The notes: a model not told the origin generated them from the letters alone. Counted from the first letter of the stretch, positions 34,976-43,012 are shown. The stretch: 64,000 nt of DNA from CAINVV01 sp037137375 (GCA_037137375.1 JBAXKJ010000015.1:65896-129895); one strand, 5' to 3'. Numbers and translations: made by a program.

Positions 34976-35794
34976 TCAATAAAAATTCTTTGAGTTAACA
35001 TTCCAGTATCTTAAGAGCAGGTAACCGAAAAGCATACCGCCAAGATGGGCGAAATGGGCAACGTCACTATTGGATTGTGTAAAACCAAGGTAAACTTCTA
35101 TCAATCCATAGCCGATTACAAAATATTTCGCCTTGATAGGGACAGGCGGGAACAACAACATGAGTTCCGTATTGGGGAACAGTACGCCAAAACCGAGCAG
35201 GATACCGAAGACTGCACCTGATGCACCAACTGTTGGAATATTGATGCGCTCGGCAAAAATCTGCTGAACAATCTCGATGCCTTGTTGCGTGTAAGCAGGA
35301 TTGCCAGGTACATCCGACCATTTGTTGATAAAATCATGTACCCAGGGCGCTGCCTGACCGCCCAGATTTGCCTTGACAAATGAGGCGAGTAACTCCGGCG
35401 AAGGAGTGTTGGCAAAGGCTTGAACCGTTTTGCCGAGATGCGAAAGTTCAAGGTAGTTGACGAAAAGATGCAAGGTGGCGGCGCCCAAACCCGTGACCAG
35501 AAAATAGATCAGAAACCGTTTAGGACCCCAAACCATCTCCAATACCTTTCCAAACATGTATAGTGCGAACATGTTGAAGAAAAGGTGCCCAAAATTTGCG
35601 TGCATAAATAAATGGGTAACCAGTTGGTAAGGTCTGAAATTGGGTGACCCCGGATAGTAAAGGCCCAACTTTTCAGTCAGATCAATACCCGAAGACTTAA
35701 GTGCCCATGTAGCCACCAGCATCAAAATGTTGATCATTATCAGGTTCTTGACAACCGGTGGAATGGAATATGGTGAAGTTGGACGATAGGACAT
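34976..35794 (-). CDS. Rhomboid family intramembrane serine protease (first of two)
   Basis: The 272-residue protein starts at ATG 35794; the open frame extends into mutL, but the upstream residues are not rhomboid-like. Motifs are HLFMHANFGHLFFNMFALYMFG (TM helix with HxxxxxHxxxN), the catalytic Ser192 in TVGASGAVFGILLGFG and His250 in HFAHLGGMLFGY. A loop of about 70 residues (115-185) between the second and fourth helices is longer than in the neighbouring paralogue. A TATTTTTG -7 element (35820-35827, minus) precedes it, so the rhomboids may also be transcribed apart from mutL. Confidence 0.93.
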   Translation of the reverse strand: MSYRPTSPYSIPPVVKNLIMINILMLVATWALKSSGIDLTEKLGLYYPGSPNFRPYQLVTHLFMHANFGHLFFNMFALYMFGKVLEMVWGPKRFLIYFLVTGLGAATLHLFVNYLELSHLGKTVQAFANTPSPELLASFVKANLGGQAAPWVHDFINKWSDVPGNPAYTQQGIEIVQQIFAERINIPTVGASGAVFGILLGFGVLFPNTELMLLFPPVPIKAKYFVIGYGLIEVYLGFTQSNSDVAHFAHLGGMLFGYLLLRYWNVNSKNFY

Positions 35795-35819
35795 AATGTT
35801 AATTTTCAGATCTTTTCTG

Positions 35820-35827
35820 CAAAAATA
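35820..35827 (-). promoter_or_regulatory. -7 element (TATTTTTG) before the rhomboid genes
   Basis: It fits TAnnTTTG on the minus strand, 25 bases before the rhomboid ATG, in the 52-base gap after mutL. Confidence 0.35.
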
Positions 35828-35846
35828 AGGAATCGGACGAGAAACC

Positions 35847-37850
35847 CTAATCTTTAAGGAGTTTTTCAATGTCGCCCATGGCCATGATGGAAATAATCTT
35901 CTTCCCGGTAGGCGAGTAACCTGGATTCTGACAGGAAAAGAGCTGGTTGAAAAGGGCATTCATCTCTTCCTGTTTCAATGGAACACCATAGTTGATGGCC
36001 GATGATTGTGCCAACACCATAGCCAACTGGGATTTTATCTCCTCCATTAGGTCGACAGGCCGGTCCTGGAAGGAGGCTATTACTCTTTCAACCAAATCTT
36101 TGGCATCAAGATGACTCAATACTCCGGGCGTTCCTTCCAGGTGAAAAAGATTATTCTCCGCCGGTCTGATCTCAAAACCTAACTGCTGTAATTCATCCCT
36201 CAGGGCGTTCAGTATTTCTGCCTCAGCGGCATTTAATTCCAGAATTGGTGGGAATAGTTGTCTTTGACTGACAGATAGATGCGATTTGAAATTCAGCATG
36301 AAATTTTCATAAAGGATACGCGCGTGAGCCTCCCTTTGATCGATCACCATGAGTCCGGATTTCACCGGCGTCATCAGGTATCTGTTCTTTAATTGAAGGA
36401 AACCCGCCGTTTGAAAGGAGAGTTCTTCATCGATGGGAATTCTGGTCTGGGTAATTTCAGCTTCGTCAAAATCATCTGTATCGACCCTTCTATCGTGGTC
36501 CGTGGCTCTTCCGTCTGAAGCCCAGCTTCCTAACGGCTCATTATCCCGGTTACCTGAATGTTCTGTTCCAGTCCTGATTCTTTCCCAGTCAACAATTCCA
36601 CCAGTTTCATGGTCTTCCTGGCCTCCCGTCGGCCATTCGTCTGACTTGCCGGTTTCCATTCCCATGTACAGCTTCTCCCATTGCCTGCTATTTGCCGCCT
36701 CTCTGCCTGTACCTGCCTGGTAGCCAGGATAGCCGTCCTGTTGAAATGGATTGTAACTGCGATTAATGGCAATCTCGGGAGGATTAATACTCGACCCTCT
36801 CTCCGGAGGAAGAGGAATATCGATGGACCCGCGCTGATCGAAATCTATGGCGGGCATCAGGTTGTATTTTCCGATGGCTTCGCGGATGCAGGCACTGATA
36901 ATGTGCCAGATAGATTGCTCATCCTCAAATTTGATCTCTGTTTTGGTAGGATGGATGTTGATATCAATGGTCGCCGGATCGACTTCAAAATAGAGGAAAT
37001 AGGAGGGAACCGCATCGGGCGGAAGGATGCGGTCGTAGGCATGCATGACCGCGCGATGAAAGAATGGATGCTTGATGAAACGGCCGTTCACAAAGAAAAA
37101 CTGCTCCCCGAAGCTCTTCTTCGCGAACTTTGGTTGACCGATAAACCCATTAATCTTTACCAGCGTAGTCTCAACCTCCACAGGCGTCAGGCTTTGGTTG
37201 ATGCTCTTGCCAAAGAGGCTGACAATCCTTTTCCTTATATTTTCTGACTGCAGCTCATATACCGGCGACTGGTTGTGAAAAAACGAGAAAGCCAGCTCCG
37301 GATTAGCCAGGGATATTCGTTGTATTTCGGTGATGATATTTTTAAGCTCGTAACTGTTGGATTTCAGAAATTTACGCCGGGCAGGTACATTAAAAAAAAG
37401 ATTTTTTACCGAGAAATTGGACCCTTCAGGACAATGGTCGGTCTGTTGTTTCTGAAATACTGAGCCGAGAATATGCAGATAAGTCCCCAGCTCTTCCCCT
37501 TGCTGCCGGGTCCTGAGCTCCACGTCGGCAACCGAAGCAATGGATGCCAGCGCTTCCCCTCTGAATCCCATGGTACGGATGGAAAAAAGATCAACCGCTG
37601 CTTTAATCTTGGAGGTGGCATGCCGCTCAAAAGACATCCTGGCATCCACTGGAGACATTCCTTTGCCATTATCAGTCACCTGGATAAGCGTGCGGCCGGC
37701 ATCCTTTACATTAATAGTGATGGCGTTGCCTCCTGCATCTATGGCATTCTCTACCAGTTCCTTAACTACGGAGGCGGGGCGTTGAATCACCTCGCCTGCG
37801 GCGATCTGGTTGGCAACGGATTCGGGTAATAAATGGATAACGTCTGACAC
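35847..37850 (-). CDS. mutL: DNA mismatch repair protein MutL
   Basis: The 667-residue protein has the GHKL ATPase motifs at the N terminus (ELVENAIDAG, VTDNGKGMSP, TMGFRGEALASIASV), the transducer domain to about residue 330, a variable acidic/glycine-rich linker (about 345-470) and a C-terminal dimerisation domain. The position of the DQHAxxE endonuclease motif reads DQREAHARILYE, and the later ACH and CPHGRPT metal sites read AQSSAIN and YSPTGKKI. MutL couples MutS mismatch recognition to strand removal; its nicking activity here is uncertain. Start ATG 37850, TATATTTG -7 element at 37881-37888. First gene of the rhomboid/EEP operon. Confidence 0.95.
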   Translation of the reverse strand: MSDVIHLLPESVANQIAAGEVIQRPASVVKELVENAIDAGGNAITINVKDAGRTLIQVTDNGKGMSPVDARMSFERHATSKIKAAVDLFSIRTMGFRGEALASIASVADVELRTRQQGEELGTYLHILGSVFQKQQTDHCPEGSNFSVKNLFFNVPARRKFLKSNSYELKNIITEIQRISLANPELAFSFFHNQSPVYELQSENIRKRIVSLFGKSINQSLTPVEVETTLVKINGFIGQPKFAKKSFGEQFFFVNGRFIKHPFFHRAVMHAYDRILPPDAVPSYFLYFEVDPATIDINIHPTKTEIKFEDEQSIWHIISACIREAIGKYNLMPAIDFDQRGSIDIPLPPERGSSINPPEIAINRSYNPFQQDGYPGYQAGTGREAANSRQWEKLYMGMETGKSDEWPTGGQEDHETGGIVDWERIRTGTEHSGNRDNEPLGSWASDGRATDHDRRVDTDDFDEAEITQTRIPIDEELSFQTAGFLQLKNRYLMTPVKSGLMVIDQREAHARILYENFMLNFKSHLSVSQRQLFPPILELNAAEAEILNALRDELQQLGFEIRPAENNLFHLEGTPGVLSHLDAKDLVERVIASFQDRPVDLMEEIKSQLAMVLAQSSAINYGVPLKQEEMNALFNQLFSCQNPGYSPTGKKIISIMAMGDIEKLLKD

Positions 37851-37872
37851 GCTTATAAAAATTTAATATGAT

Positions 37873-37917
37873 CTCCTCAACAAATATAAGGGTTATTTTG
37901 AGGAGTTCATTGAGGAG
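37873..37917. promoter_or_regulatory. mutL -7 element within an inverted repeat
   Basis: The minus-strand -7 element TATATTTG (37881-37888) is flanked by perfect 8-bp arms CTCCTCAA (37873-37880) and TTGAGGAG (37898-37905), and TTGAGGAG recurs at 37910-37917. The arrangement looks like an operator over the mutL start; comM is divergent 90 bases away. Confidence 0.4.
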
Positions 37918-38006
37918 GCTGGCAGGTTGTTATTCTTGATTCTCATAAAAAACCGGTAAATTTAAGGTAACACCAGCTCCAATTTTCAAATCCATTCTCC
38001 TTTATT

Positions 38007-39542
38007 ATGCTCGTAAAAACATATGGCAGTGCGGTTAGTGGCATCGAGGCCGTAACTGTGACGATAGAGACGGATGTCTCGCGTGGCATTCGTTTCAATA
38101 TGGTTGGACTGGTCGATCTGGCCGTTCGTGAATCACAGCAACGGATTGATGCCGCCCTTCGTTTTCATGGATATAAGCTTCCAGGTAAGAAAACGGTCAT
38201 CAATATGGCGCCGGCTGATATTCATAAGGAAGGCTCTGCCTACGATCTTCCTATCGCAATGGGGATCCTGGCTGCCTCTGAGCAGATCAGGACTCCTGGT
38301 ATTGAGAAGTTCGTGATGATGGGTGAACTGTCGCTCGATGGCGGATTGCAGCCAGTAAAAGGAATTCTTTCCATTGCAATAAGGGCACGGGAGGAAGGCT
38401 TCGAGGGATTGATCATTCCCAATCAGAATTCGAGGGAAGCTGCGGTGGTCGATAAGCTCAAAATCTACGGTGTGGACAACATACGTGAAGTTATCGATTT
38501 TTTTCATACTTCCAAACCGCTCAAGCAGACTGTGATTGATACCCGGGAAGAGTTCAGTTCGTGCCAAAACAAATTTGAGGTGGATTTTAGCGAGGTCAAA
38601 GGACAGGAATCTGTCAAAAGAGCCCTCGAAATCGCCGCCAGCGGAGGTCATAATTTGCTTATGATCGGAAGTCCTGGTGCAGGTAAGACCATGCTTGCCA
38701 AGCGTATACCTTCAATATTGCCCCCTTTCACCCTTAGGGAGGCTCTCGAAACCACTAAAATACATTCCGTAGCCGGGAAAATCGAAAACAGAACTTCGCT
38801 GATGGTAAACCGGCCTTTTCGTAGCCCTCACCATACCATTTCAAATTCCGCCCTCGTTGGGGGAGGAAGTAATCCTCAACCGGGAGAAATTTCCCTCGCG
38901 CATAATGGTGTACTCTTCCTGGATGAGCTACCAGAATTTAAAAGGTCTGTGCTTGAAGTGTTGAGGCAACCAATTGAAGATCGAACAATTACAGTCTCAA
39001 GAGCCAAATGTTCGGTTGAATTTCCATCTTCATTTATCCTCGTGGCCTCCATGAATCCTTGCCCATGCGGGTATTATAACCATCCGGATAAGGAATGTGT
39101 CTGTGCCCCAGGGGTAGTTCAAAAATACCTGAACAGGATTTCCGGACCCCTGCTGGACCGCATCGATATTCATCTCGAGGTTGTTCCGGTACCTTTTAGC
39201 AAATTGACGGACATGAGACCTGGCGAATCGAGTGAGGCCATCCGTAGCCGCGTGATAGCTGCCAGGGAAATTCAGCGGCTTCGGTTCGAAGAATCAGGAA
39301 TTTACTGCAATGCGCAGATGAATACCAGACTGATGCAACTTTATTGTTCATTAGACAGGGCAGGGGAAGCCATCCTGAGGACAGCCATGACGCGGCTGGG
39401 GCTTTCCGCCAGGGCTTACGACAGAATCCTGAAAGTGTCCCGCACCATCGCAGACCTGGAAGGAGTAGATCTAATCAAACCGGAGCACCTGGCTGAGGCT
39501 ATCCAATACAGGAGTCTCGACCGGCAAGGATGGGGGGCTTGA
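38007..39542 (+). CDS. comM: YifB/ComM family Mg-chelatase-like AAA+ ATPase
   Basis: The 511-residue protein has an N-terminal Lon-substrate-like domain (residues 1 to about 170; ADIHKEGSAYDLPIAMGIL), a Walker A motif in IGSPGAGKTMLAKRIPS (about 217-233), Walker B in GVLFLDELPEF, a zinc-like Cys cluster (NPCPCGYY, ECVC) and a helical C-terminal Mg-chelatase domain. ComM acts as a hexameric branch-migration helicase that extends recombination tracts during natural transformation in studied Gram-negatives. The last seven codons (DRQGWGA) and stop are duplicated 714 bases downstream, beyond the hicAB cassette. Divergent from mutL. Confidence 0.94.
   Translation: MLVKTYGSAVSGIEAVTVTIETDVSRGIRFNMVGLVDLAVRESQQRIDAALRFHGYKLPGKKTVINMAPADIHKEGSAYDLPIAMGILAASEQIRTPGIEKFVMMGELSLDGGLQPVKGILSIAIRAREEGFEGLIIPNQNSREAAVVDKLKIYGVDNIREVIDFFHTSKPLKQTVIDTREEFSSCQNKFEVDFSEVKGQESVKRALEIAASGGHNLLMIGSPGAGKTMLAKRIPSILPPFTLREALETTKIHSVAGKIENRTSLMVNRPFRSPHHTISNSALVGGGSNPQPGEISLAHNGVLFLDELPEFKRSVLEVLRQPIEDRTITVSRAKCSVEFPSSFILVASMNPCPCGYYNHPDKECVCAPGVVQKYLNRISGPLLDRIDIHLEVVPVPFSKLTDMRPGESSEAIRSRVIAAREIQRLRFEESGIYCNAQMNTRLMQLYCSLDRAGEAILRTAMTRLGLSARAYDRILKVSRTIADLEGVDLIKPEHLAEAIQYRSLDRQGWGA
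39518..39535 (+). repeat. Direct repeat, left copy (att-like), inside the comM 3' end
   Basis: The 18-bp CGACCGGCAAGGATGGGG matches 40232-40249 exactly; including the following bases to the TGA stop, 22 of 24 positions from GAC onward agree. Both copies encode DRQGWGA-stop. Confidence 0.9.
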
Positions 39543-39589
39543 ATCCTATTCTTTAACCAAGGAATATGGTTATGGAAGCCTGTTTATAT

Positions 39590-39620
39590 TTTGATAAAAG
39601 TAAATAATTATTTACCTTTG
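39590..39620 (+). promoter_or_regulatory. Full Bacteroidota promoter for hicA (TTTG-N19-TACCTTTG)
   Basis: A -33 TTTG at 39590-39593 and a -7 TACCTTTG at 39613-39620 are separated by exactly 19 bases, the textbook spacing. Transcription would start near 39627, about 10 bases before the hicA ATG. This is the best promoter match in the window. Confidence 0.8.
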
Positions 39621-39636
39621 TTTTGAGCAAAACTCG

Positions 39637-39822
39637 ATGAGATGTTCTGAATTATTGCGAATTCTGATAAATGATGGATGGTATTCGGTTTCCCAAAGCG
39701 GTTGTCATGTTAAAATGAAGCACCATACAAAGTTGGGAACAATTATTTTTCCAAATCATGGGAGTCAGGAACTTGGTAAAGGAATAGAAATTAAGATCAG
39801 AAAGGACGCTGGATTAAGATAA
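39637..39822 (+). CDS. hicA: HicA family toxin (mRNA interferase)
   Basis: The 61-residue HicA protein has the dsRBD-like fold: RCSELLRILINDGWYSVSQSG, the catalytic His24 in SGCHVKMKH (usually GSH), and IIFPNHGSQELGKGIEIKIRKDAGL. HicA degrades mRNA until bound by HicB. The length is normal and the ATG at 39637 is well placed behind a strong promoter. hicB starts 10 bases downstream. It sits in a cassette at the 3' end of comM. Confidence 0.93.
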   Translation: MRCSELLRILINDGWYSVSQSGCHVKMKHHTKLGTIIFPNHGSQELGKGIEIKIRKDAGLR

Positions 39823-39832
39823 AACAAAGAGC

Positions 39833-40228
39833 ATGAAGACGATCAATAAAAAAATTGTCATGGTCATAGAAAAAACAGATACTGGATTTTCTGCCTATTC
39901 AGTAGATTATCCAATTTATACCACGGGAAAGAACATGGCAGATTTAATTAGGAATGCCAATGAAGCAGCAAATCTATATTATGAAGATCAAGAGATAATT
40001 CTTCGGCACGATAATTTGAAGTTCGAACTCGATTTCAAACAGTTTTTCCAATATTATAATGTTCTCAACTCAAAATTACTCGCACATAGAATTGGAATGA
40101 ACCCCACCTTGTTATCACAATATGTTACCGGACATAAAAAGCCTTCCGAAACGCAAACAGAAAGGATCTTGAAGGGAATTCATCAGATCGGTCAGGAGTT
40201 GGCGGAAATCAACCTGATCTACAGATAA
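39833..40228 (+). CDS. hicB: HicB family antitoxin with helix-turn-helix domain
   Basis: The 131-residue protein has an N-terminal partial RNase H-like HicB fold (KKIVMVIEKTDTGFSAYSVDYP, residues 7-28, then GKNMADLIRNANEAANLYYED) and a C-terminal Cro/C1-type HTH (about 78-125: LNSKLLAHRIGMNPTLLSQYVTGHKKPS). HicB binds and blocks HicA and represses the hicAB promoter. Codon and base use resemble hicA and are more AT-rich than comM and ppa, which agrees with acquisition. The stop is three bases before the right repeat copy. Confidence 0.93.
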   Translation: MKTINKKIVMVIEKTDTGFSAYSVDYPIYTTGKNMADLIRNANEAANLYYEDQEIILRHDNLKFELDFKQFFQYYNVLNSKLLAHRIGMNPTLLSQYVTGHKKPSETQTERILKGIHQIGQELAEINLIYR

Positions 40229-40231
40229 CGC

Positions 40232-40249
40232 CGACCGGCAAGGATGGGG
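40232..40249 (+). repeat. Direct repeat, right copy (att-like), after hicB
   Basis: Exact 18-bp match to 39518-39535. The following GTGCGTGA completes codons for W-G-A and a stop in the comM frame, so before the insertion comM probably ended here, 62 bases before ppa. Confidence 0.9.
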
Positions 40250-40317
40250 TGCGTGATATTCCGAAAAAATTGCTAATATTGGATAGGATTAGATAAACCA
40301 ATTTTATTCTGGTTATT

Positions 40318-40992
40318 ATGGCAGACAAATTTTCAGACCCGATTGGGCGATTAATGGGATTGAGATACAAATCTCACCCATGGCATGGCGTTTATATTGG
40401 TGATAAAGCCCCTGAAAGAGTAACCGCTTTTATTGAGGTGGTTCCTACCGATACGGTAAAATATGAAGTAGACAAGGACACAGGCTACCTCAAAATCGAT
40501 CGTCCCCAGCAGTATTCAAACGTCTGTCCCGCATTATATGGCTTTATTCCACAGACCTATTGCGGAAAATTAGTCGGCGATCTCTGTTCGAAAAAAACCG
40601 GTAAAAAAGGAATCAAAGGCGATGGTGACCCGATCGATATTGTCGTGTTGACGGAAAAATCGATCCACCATGGCGATATCCTTGTAACAGCCAAACCAAT
40701 TGGTGGATTAAGAATGATCGATGGCGACGAGGCCGACGATAAGATCATCGCAGTGCTCAACAACGACTTTGTTTATGGTCATTTTAATTCCCTGAATGAT
40801 GTCCCCAAGCACATCATCACCCGTCTCCGCCATTATTTCTTAACTTATAAAGACATACCCGGGGAAGAAGGAAATACGGTTATTGAAGCCGTTTACGATC
40901 GGGAGGAGGCCCTGGAGGTGATCCGGATTTCCATCCAGGATTACAGTAACCGCTTCGACAATCTTGGGAAAATGCTGGTGCTGGACGATTGA
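40318..40992 (+). CDS. ppa: Inorganic pyrophosphatase (family I)
   Basis: The 224-residue soluble pyrophosphatase hydrolyses PPi to phosphate. The family I signature reads DGDPIDIVVL (residues about 101-110) with the metal-binding aspartates, preceded by YGFIPQTYCG and followed by IDGDEADDKIIAV. It is slightly longer than the E. coli enzyme, as in other Bacteroidota. Its stop lies three bases from the convergent folA stop. Before the hicAB insertion it would have followed comM closely and may have shared its transcript. Confidence 0.95.
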   Translation: MADKFSDPIGRLMGLRYKSHPWHGVYIGDKAPERVTAFIEVVPTDTVKYEVDKDTGYLKIDRPQQYSNVCPALYGFIPQTYCGKLVGDLCSKKTGKKGIKGDGDPIDIVVLTEKSIHHGDILVTAKPIGGLRMIDGDEADDKIIAVLNNDFVYGHFNSLNDVPKHIITRLRHYFLTYKDIPGEEGNTVIEAVYDREEALEVIRISIQDYSNRFDNLGKMLVLDD

Positions 40993-40995
40993 AAT

Positions 40996-41490
40996 CTATT
41001 TCCTGACCAAATCCAGGTAAGAGTAAGAAAAATCATTCGTTTCATCGAAGAAATCCTCGCGGGACACCTCCTGCCAATCCTTGTAATCAATGGTGGGAAA
41101 GAAAGTGTCTGCTTCCAGATCCTTGTGTACAACAGTGAGATAAAGTTTCCCGGCTATTGGGTAAAATTGCCGGTAGATCACCCCGCCACCTATAATAAAT
41201 GCCTCCGGCTCGTTTTGAATGAGTGCAATAGCCTCATCAACAGATCTTACCGTTTCACATCCGTCGAAAGTCTCACCCTCCACATCCGTGATTACGATAT
41301 TTCTCCGGTTAGGCAGCGGTGCCTTTGGAAGAGAGAAAAAGGTGCGTCTGCCCATGATCAGCGCCTTCCCGGTAGTGATTGTCTTGAATCGTTTCAAGTC
41401 ATCAGGAAGATGAAACAACAAATCGTTGTTCAGTCCAATCGCAAAATTTTGTGCAATGGCAACGATAATGGAGATATTGGAATGGATCAT
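40996..41490 (-). CDS. folA: Dihydrofolate reductase
   Basis: The 164-residue DHFR begins ISIIVAIAQNFAIGLNNDLLFHLPDDLKRFKTITTGK, with the catalytic acidic residue in LPDDLKRF, the NADPH-binding GRRTFFSLP and the glycine pair IIGGGVIYRQF. It regenerates tetrahydrofolate after ThyA oxidises methylene-THF to DHF. thyA lies 88 bases upstream on the same strand; a long hairpin occupies most of that gap and ends 13 bases before the folA ATG, so translation or transcript continuity may be modulated there. Confidence 0.95.
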   Translation of the reverse strand: MIHSNISIIVAIAQNFAIGLNNDLLFHLPDDLKRFKTITTGKALIMGRRTFFSLPKAPLPNRRNIVITDVEGETFDGCETVRSVDEAIALIQNEPEAFIIGGGVIYRQFYPIAGKLYLTVVHKDLEADTFFPTIDYKDWQEVSREDFFDETNDFSYSYLDLVRK

Positions 41491-41503
41491 GTTTGAAATG
41501 TTT

Positions 41504-41560
41504 GCCCTTAGAAAGGCTCAAGGTTCGAAAACTACCCGGTCCCTGAGCCTTTCTAAGGGC
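41504..41560 (-). promoter_or_regulatory. Long hairpin between thyA and folA
   Basis: Arms of 20 nt (41504-41523 and 41541-41560) match at about 18 of 20 positions, around a 17-nt loop. No T tract follows on the minus strand. It ends 13 bases before the folA ATG, where it could restrict ribosome access. Confidence 0.6.
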
Positions 41561-41578
41561 CTTGATTATTTGACAATA

Positions 41579-42373
41579 TTACACTGAAACATCCCCCTTG
41601 ATGTGAGGATGTGCCTGGTAATTAATCAGTTCGAAATCTTCATATTGAAAGTCGAAGATACTTTTCACCTCCGGATTGATTTTCATCTGCGGCAACGGGA
41701 AAGGCTCACGAGAAAGCTGTAACCTTACCTGGTCCAGGTGATTATTGTAAATGTGAGCATCCCCGAAAGTATGCACAAAATCACCGGGTTTCAAGCCTGT
41801 GACCTGCGCAACCATCATAGTCAATAACGCATAGGAGGCAATATTAAAAGGGACGCCGAGAAAAGCATCTGCGCTCCGCTGATACAACTGACAAGAAAGT
41901 TTCCCTTCGTTGACGTAGAACTGAAATAACAGGTGGCAGGGAGGCAGCGCCATCTTGTCGAGATCACCGACATTCCATGCGTTGACAATCAGTCTTCTTG
42001 ACCAGGGTTTGGTTTGGATTTGCTCAATAAGTTGACTAATTTGATCGATCTCCCGACCATCAGGGGCAGACCACGACCGCCACTGGTGACCATAAACCGG
42101 TCCGAGTTCCCCGCCTTCGCGGGCCCACTCATTCCAGATCTTTACCCCATTATCTTGTAAATATTTGACATTGGTGTCCCCTTTCAAAAACCATAGGAGC
42201 TCATGAATGATCGATTTAAGATGAAGCTTTTTCGTTGTAATCACAGGGAAACCTTCCTCCAGATTGAACCGCATCTGGTAACCAAAGCAGCTGAGCGTTC
42301 CCGTTCCGGTACGATCCGGTCGATCGCTCCCTTGATCAAGTAAGTGATTTAACAGGTCTAAATATTGCTTCAT
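41579..42373 (-). CDS. thyA: Thymidylate synthase (ThyA type)
   Basis: The 264-residue protein is full length and matches E. coli ThyA in layout: DRTGTGTLSCFGYQMRF, EELLWFLKG-type helix (IIHELLWFLKGDTN), GPVYGHQWRSW, the nucleophile Cys146 in LPPCHLLFQFYV and DVHTFGDAH-type HTFGDAHIYNNH. It converts dUMP to dTMP with methylene-THF. It is eight bases downstream of the bifunctional-nuclease gene and upstream of folA, forming a dTMP/folate unit. Confidence 0.97.
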   Translation of the reverse strand: MKQYLDLLNHLLDQGSDRPDRTGTGTLSCFGYQMRFNLEEGFPVITTKKLHLKSIIHELLWFLKGDTNVKYLQDNGVKIWNEWAREGGELGPVYGHQWRSWSAPDGREIDQISQLIEQIQTKPWSRRLIVNAWNVGDLDKMALPPCHLLFQFYVNEGKLSCQLYQRSADAFLGVPFNIASYALLTMMVAQVTGLKPGDFVHTFGDAHIYNNHLDQVRLQLSREPFPLPQMKINPEVKSIFDFQYEDFELINYQAHPHIKGDVSV

Positions 42374-42381
42374 CTGAGTAG

Positions 42382-42984
42382 TTATTCTTCGGGCGGTTTC
42401 TGACTGGCATCTCCTCTTTTGGTGATTTCATCCCTGATGACAGACGCTTTTTCGTATTCTTCGTCATGAATAGCCTTGTCCAGCATCTCATTCAGTTCGT
42501 CGAGCGTAAATTCGTCATAAATTGAATGATCATCCAACTCATTTTCTATCGCGGATTCTTCCTCGGTATCTTCGAAATCAATGATGATGCCGGTCTGTGC
42601 CATTACCTCCTCAGTCGTATAAATCGGGCAACTGCACCTCAAGGCAAGCGCAATGGCATCCGAGGTTCTGGAGTCAATGCTAAAATTGCCTTTTTCACCC
42701 GTCATCTTCATCTCAGCGTAAAAAATCCCCTCTTCAAAAGCATGAATGAAGACCTCCGTGATCTGAATATCAAAAGTGGAAAGCACGGTAGTGAAGAGAT
42801 CATGAGTCAACGGCCGTGGAGGTTTAAGTCCCTCGAGGTTTATTGCAATAGCCTGAGCTTCAACGGCTCCGATGATAATAGGTATGCGCCTGTTTCCATC
42901 CGTTTCGGCCAGGACCAAGGCATATGCACCCGATTGATCCTGACTATAGGAGAGTCCGAGAATTTTTAATTTGATTTTTTTCAT
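42382..42984 (-). CDS. Bifunctional nuclease (DUF151) family protein with UVR domain
   Basis: The 200-residue protein has an N-terminal BFN/DUF151 domain (residues 1 to about 130: VLAETDGNRRIPIIIGAVEAQAIAI, PRPLTHDLF, DSRTSDAIALALR) and a C-terminal UvrB/UvrC-like helical motif (LDELNEMLDKAIHDEEYEKASVIRDEI). BFN proteins from plants and bacteria show nuclease activity, but their physiological role is poorly defined. The UVR motif mediates protein contacts. It is first in the thyA-folA operon, with a TATCTTTG -7 element at 43013-43020. Confidence 0.9.
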   Translation of the reverse strand: MKKIKLKILGLSYSQDQSGAYALVLAETDGNRRIPIIIGAVEAQAIAINLEGLKPPRPLTHDLFTTVLSTFDIQITEVFIHAFEEGIFYAEMKMTGEKGNFSIDSRTSDAIALALRCSCPIYTTEEVMAQTGIIIDFEDTEEESAIENELDDHSIYDEFTLDELNEMLDKAIHDEEYEKASVIRDEITKRGDASQKPPEE

Positions 42985-43012
42985 GCTTCGTCCCGAGATA
43001 CCATAACTTACG

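Larger units (their letters stand above)
39518..40256 (+). mobile_element. Putative hicAB cassette inserted at the comM 3' end
   Basis: The segment between the two copies of the comM 3' end contains only a promoter, hicA and hicB. The repeat copies act like attL/attR, and each restores the comM reading frame end with synonymous differences (GGG GCT versus GGT GCG). No integrase or transposase and no terminal inverted repeats are visible, so the mechanism is unknown. Confidence 0.55.

Noticed and set aside
35795..35959. N-terminal extension of the first rhomboid
   Set aside because: The upstream frame overlaps the mutL 3' end and encodes no membrane or rhomboid-like sequence; ATG 35794 fits the family.
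36681..37247. 188-codon plus-strand reading frame inside mutL
   Set aside because: It is antisense to a conserved part of mutL, has no recognisable family or signal, and is explained by mutL codon bias.
39518..40256. Classical insertion sequence around hicAB
   Set aside because: There is no transposase and no terminal inverted repeat, and the flanking repeat is 18 bp and matches the comM 3' end, unlike ordinary target-site duplications.
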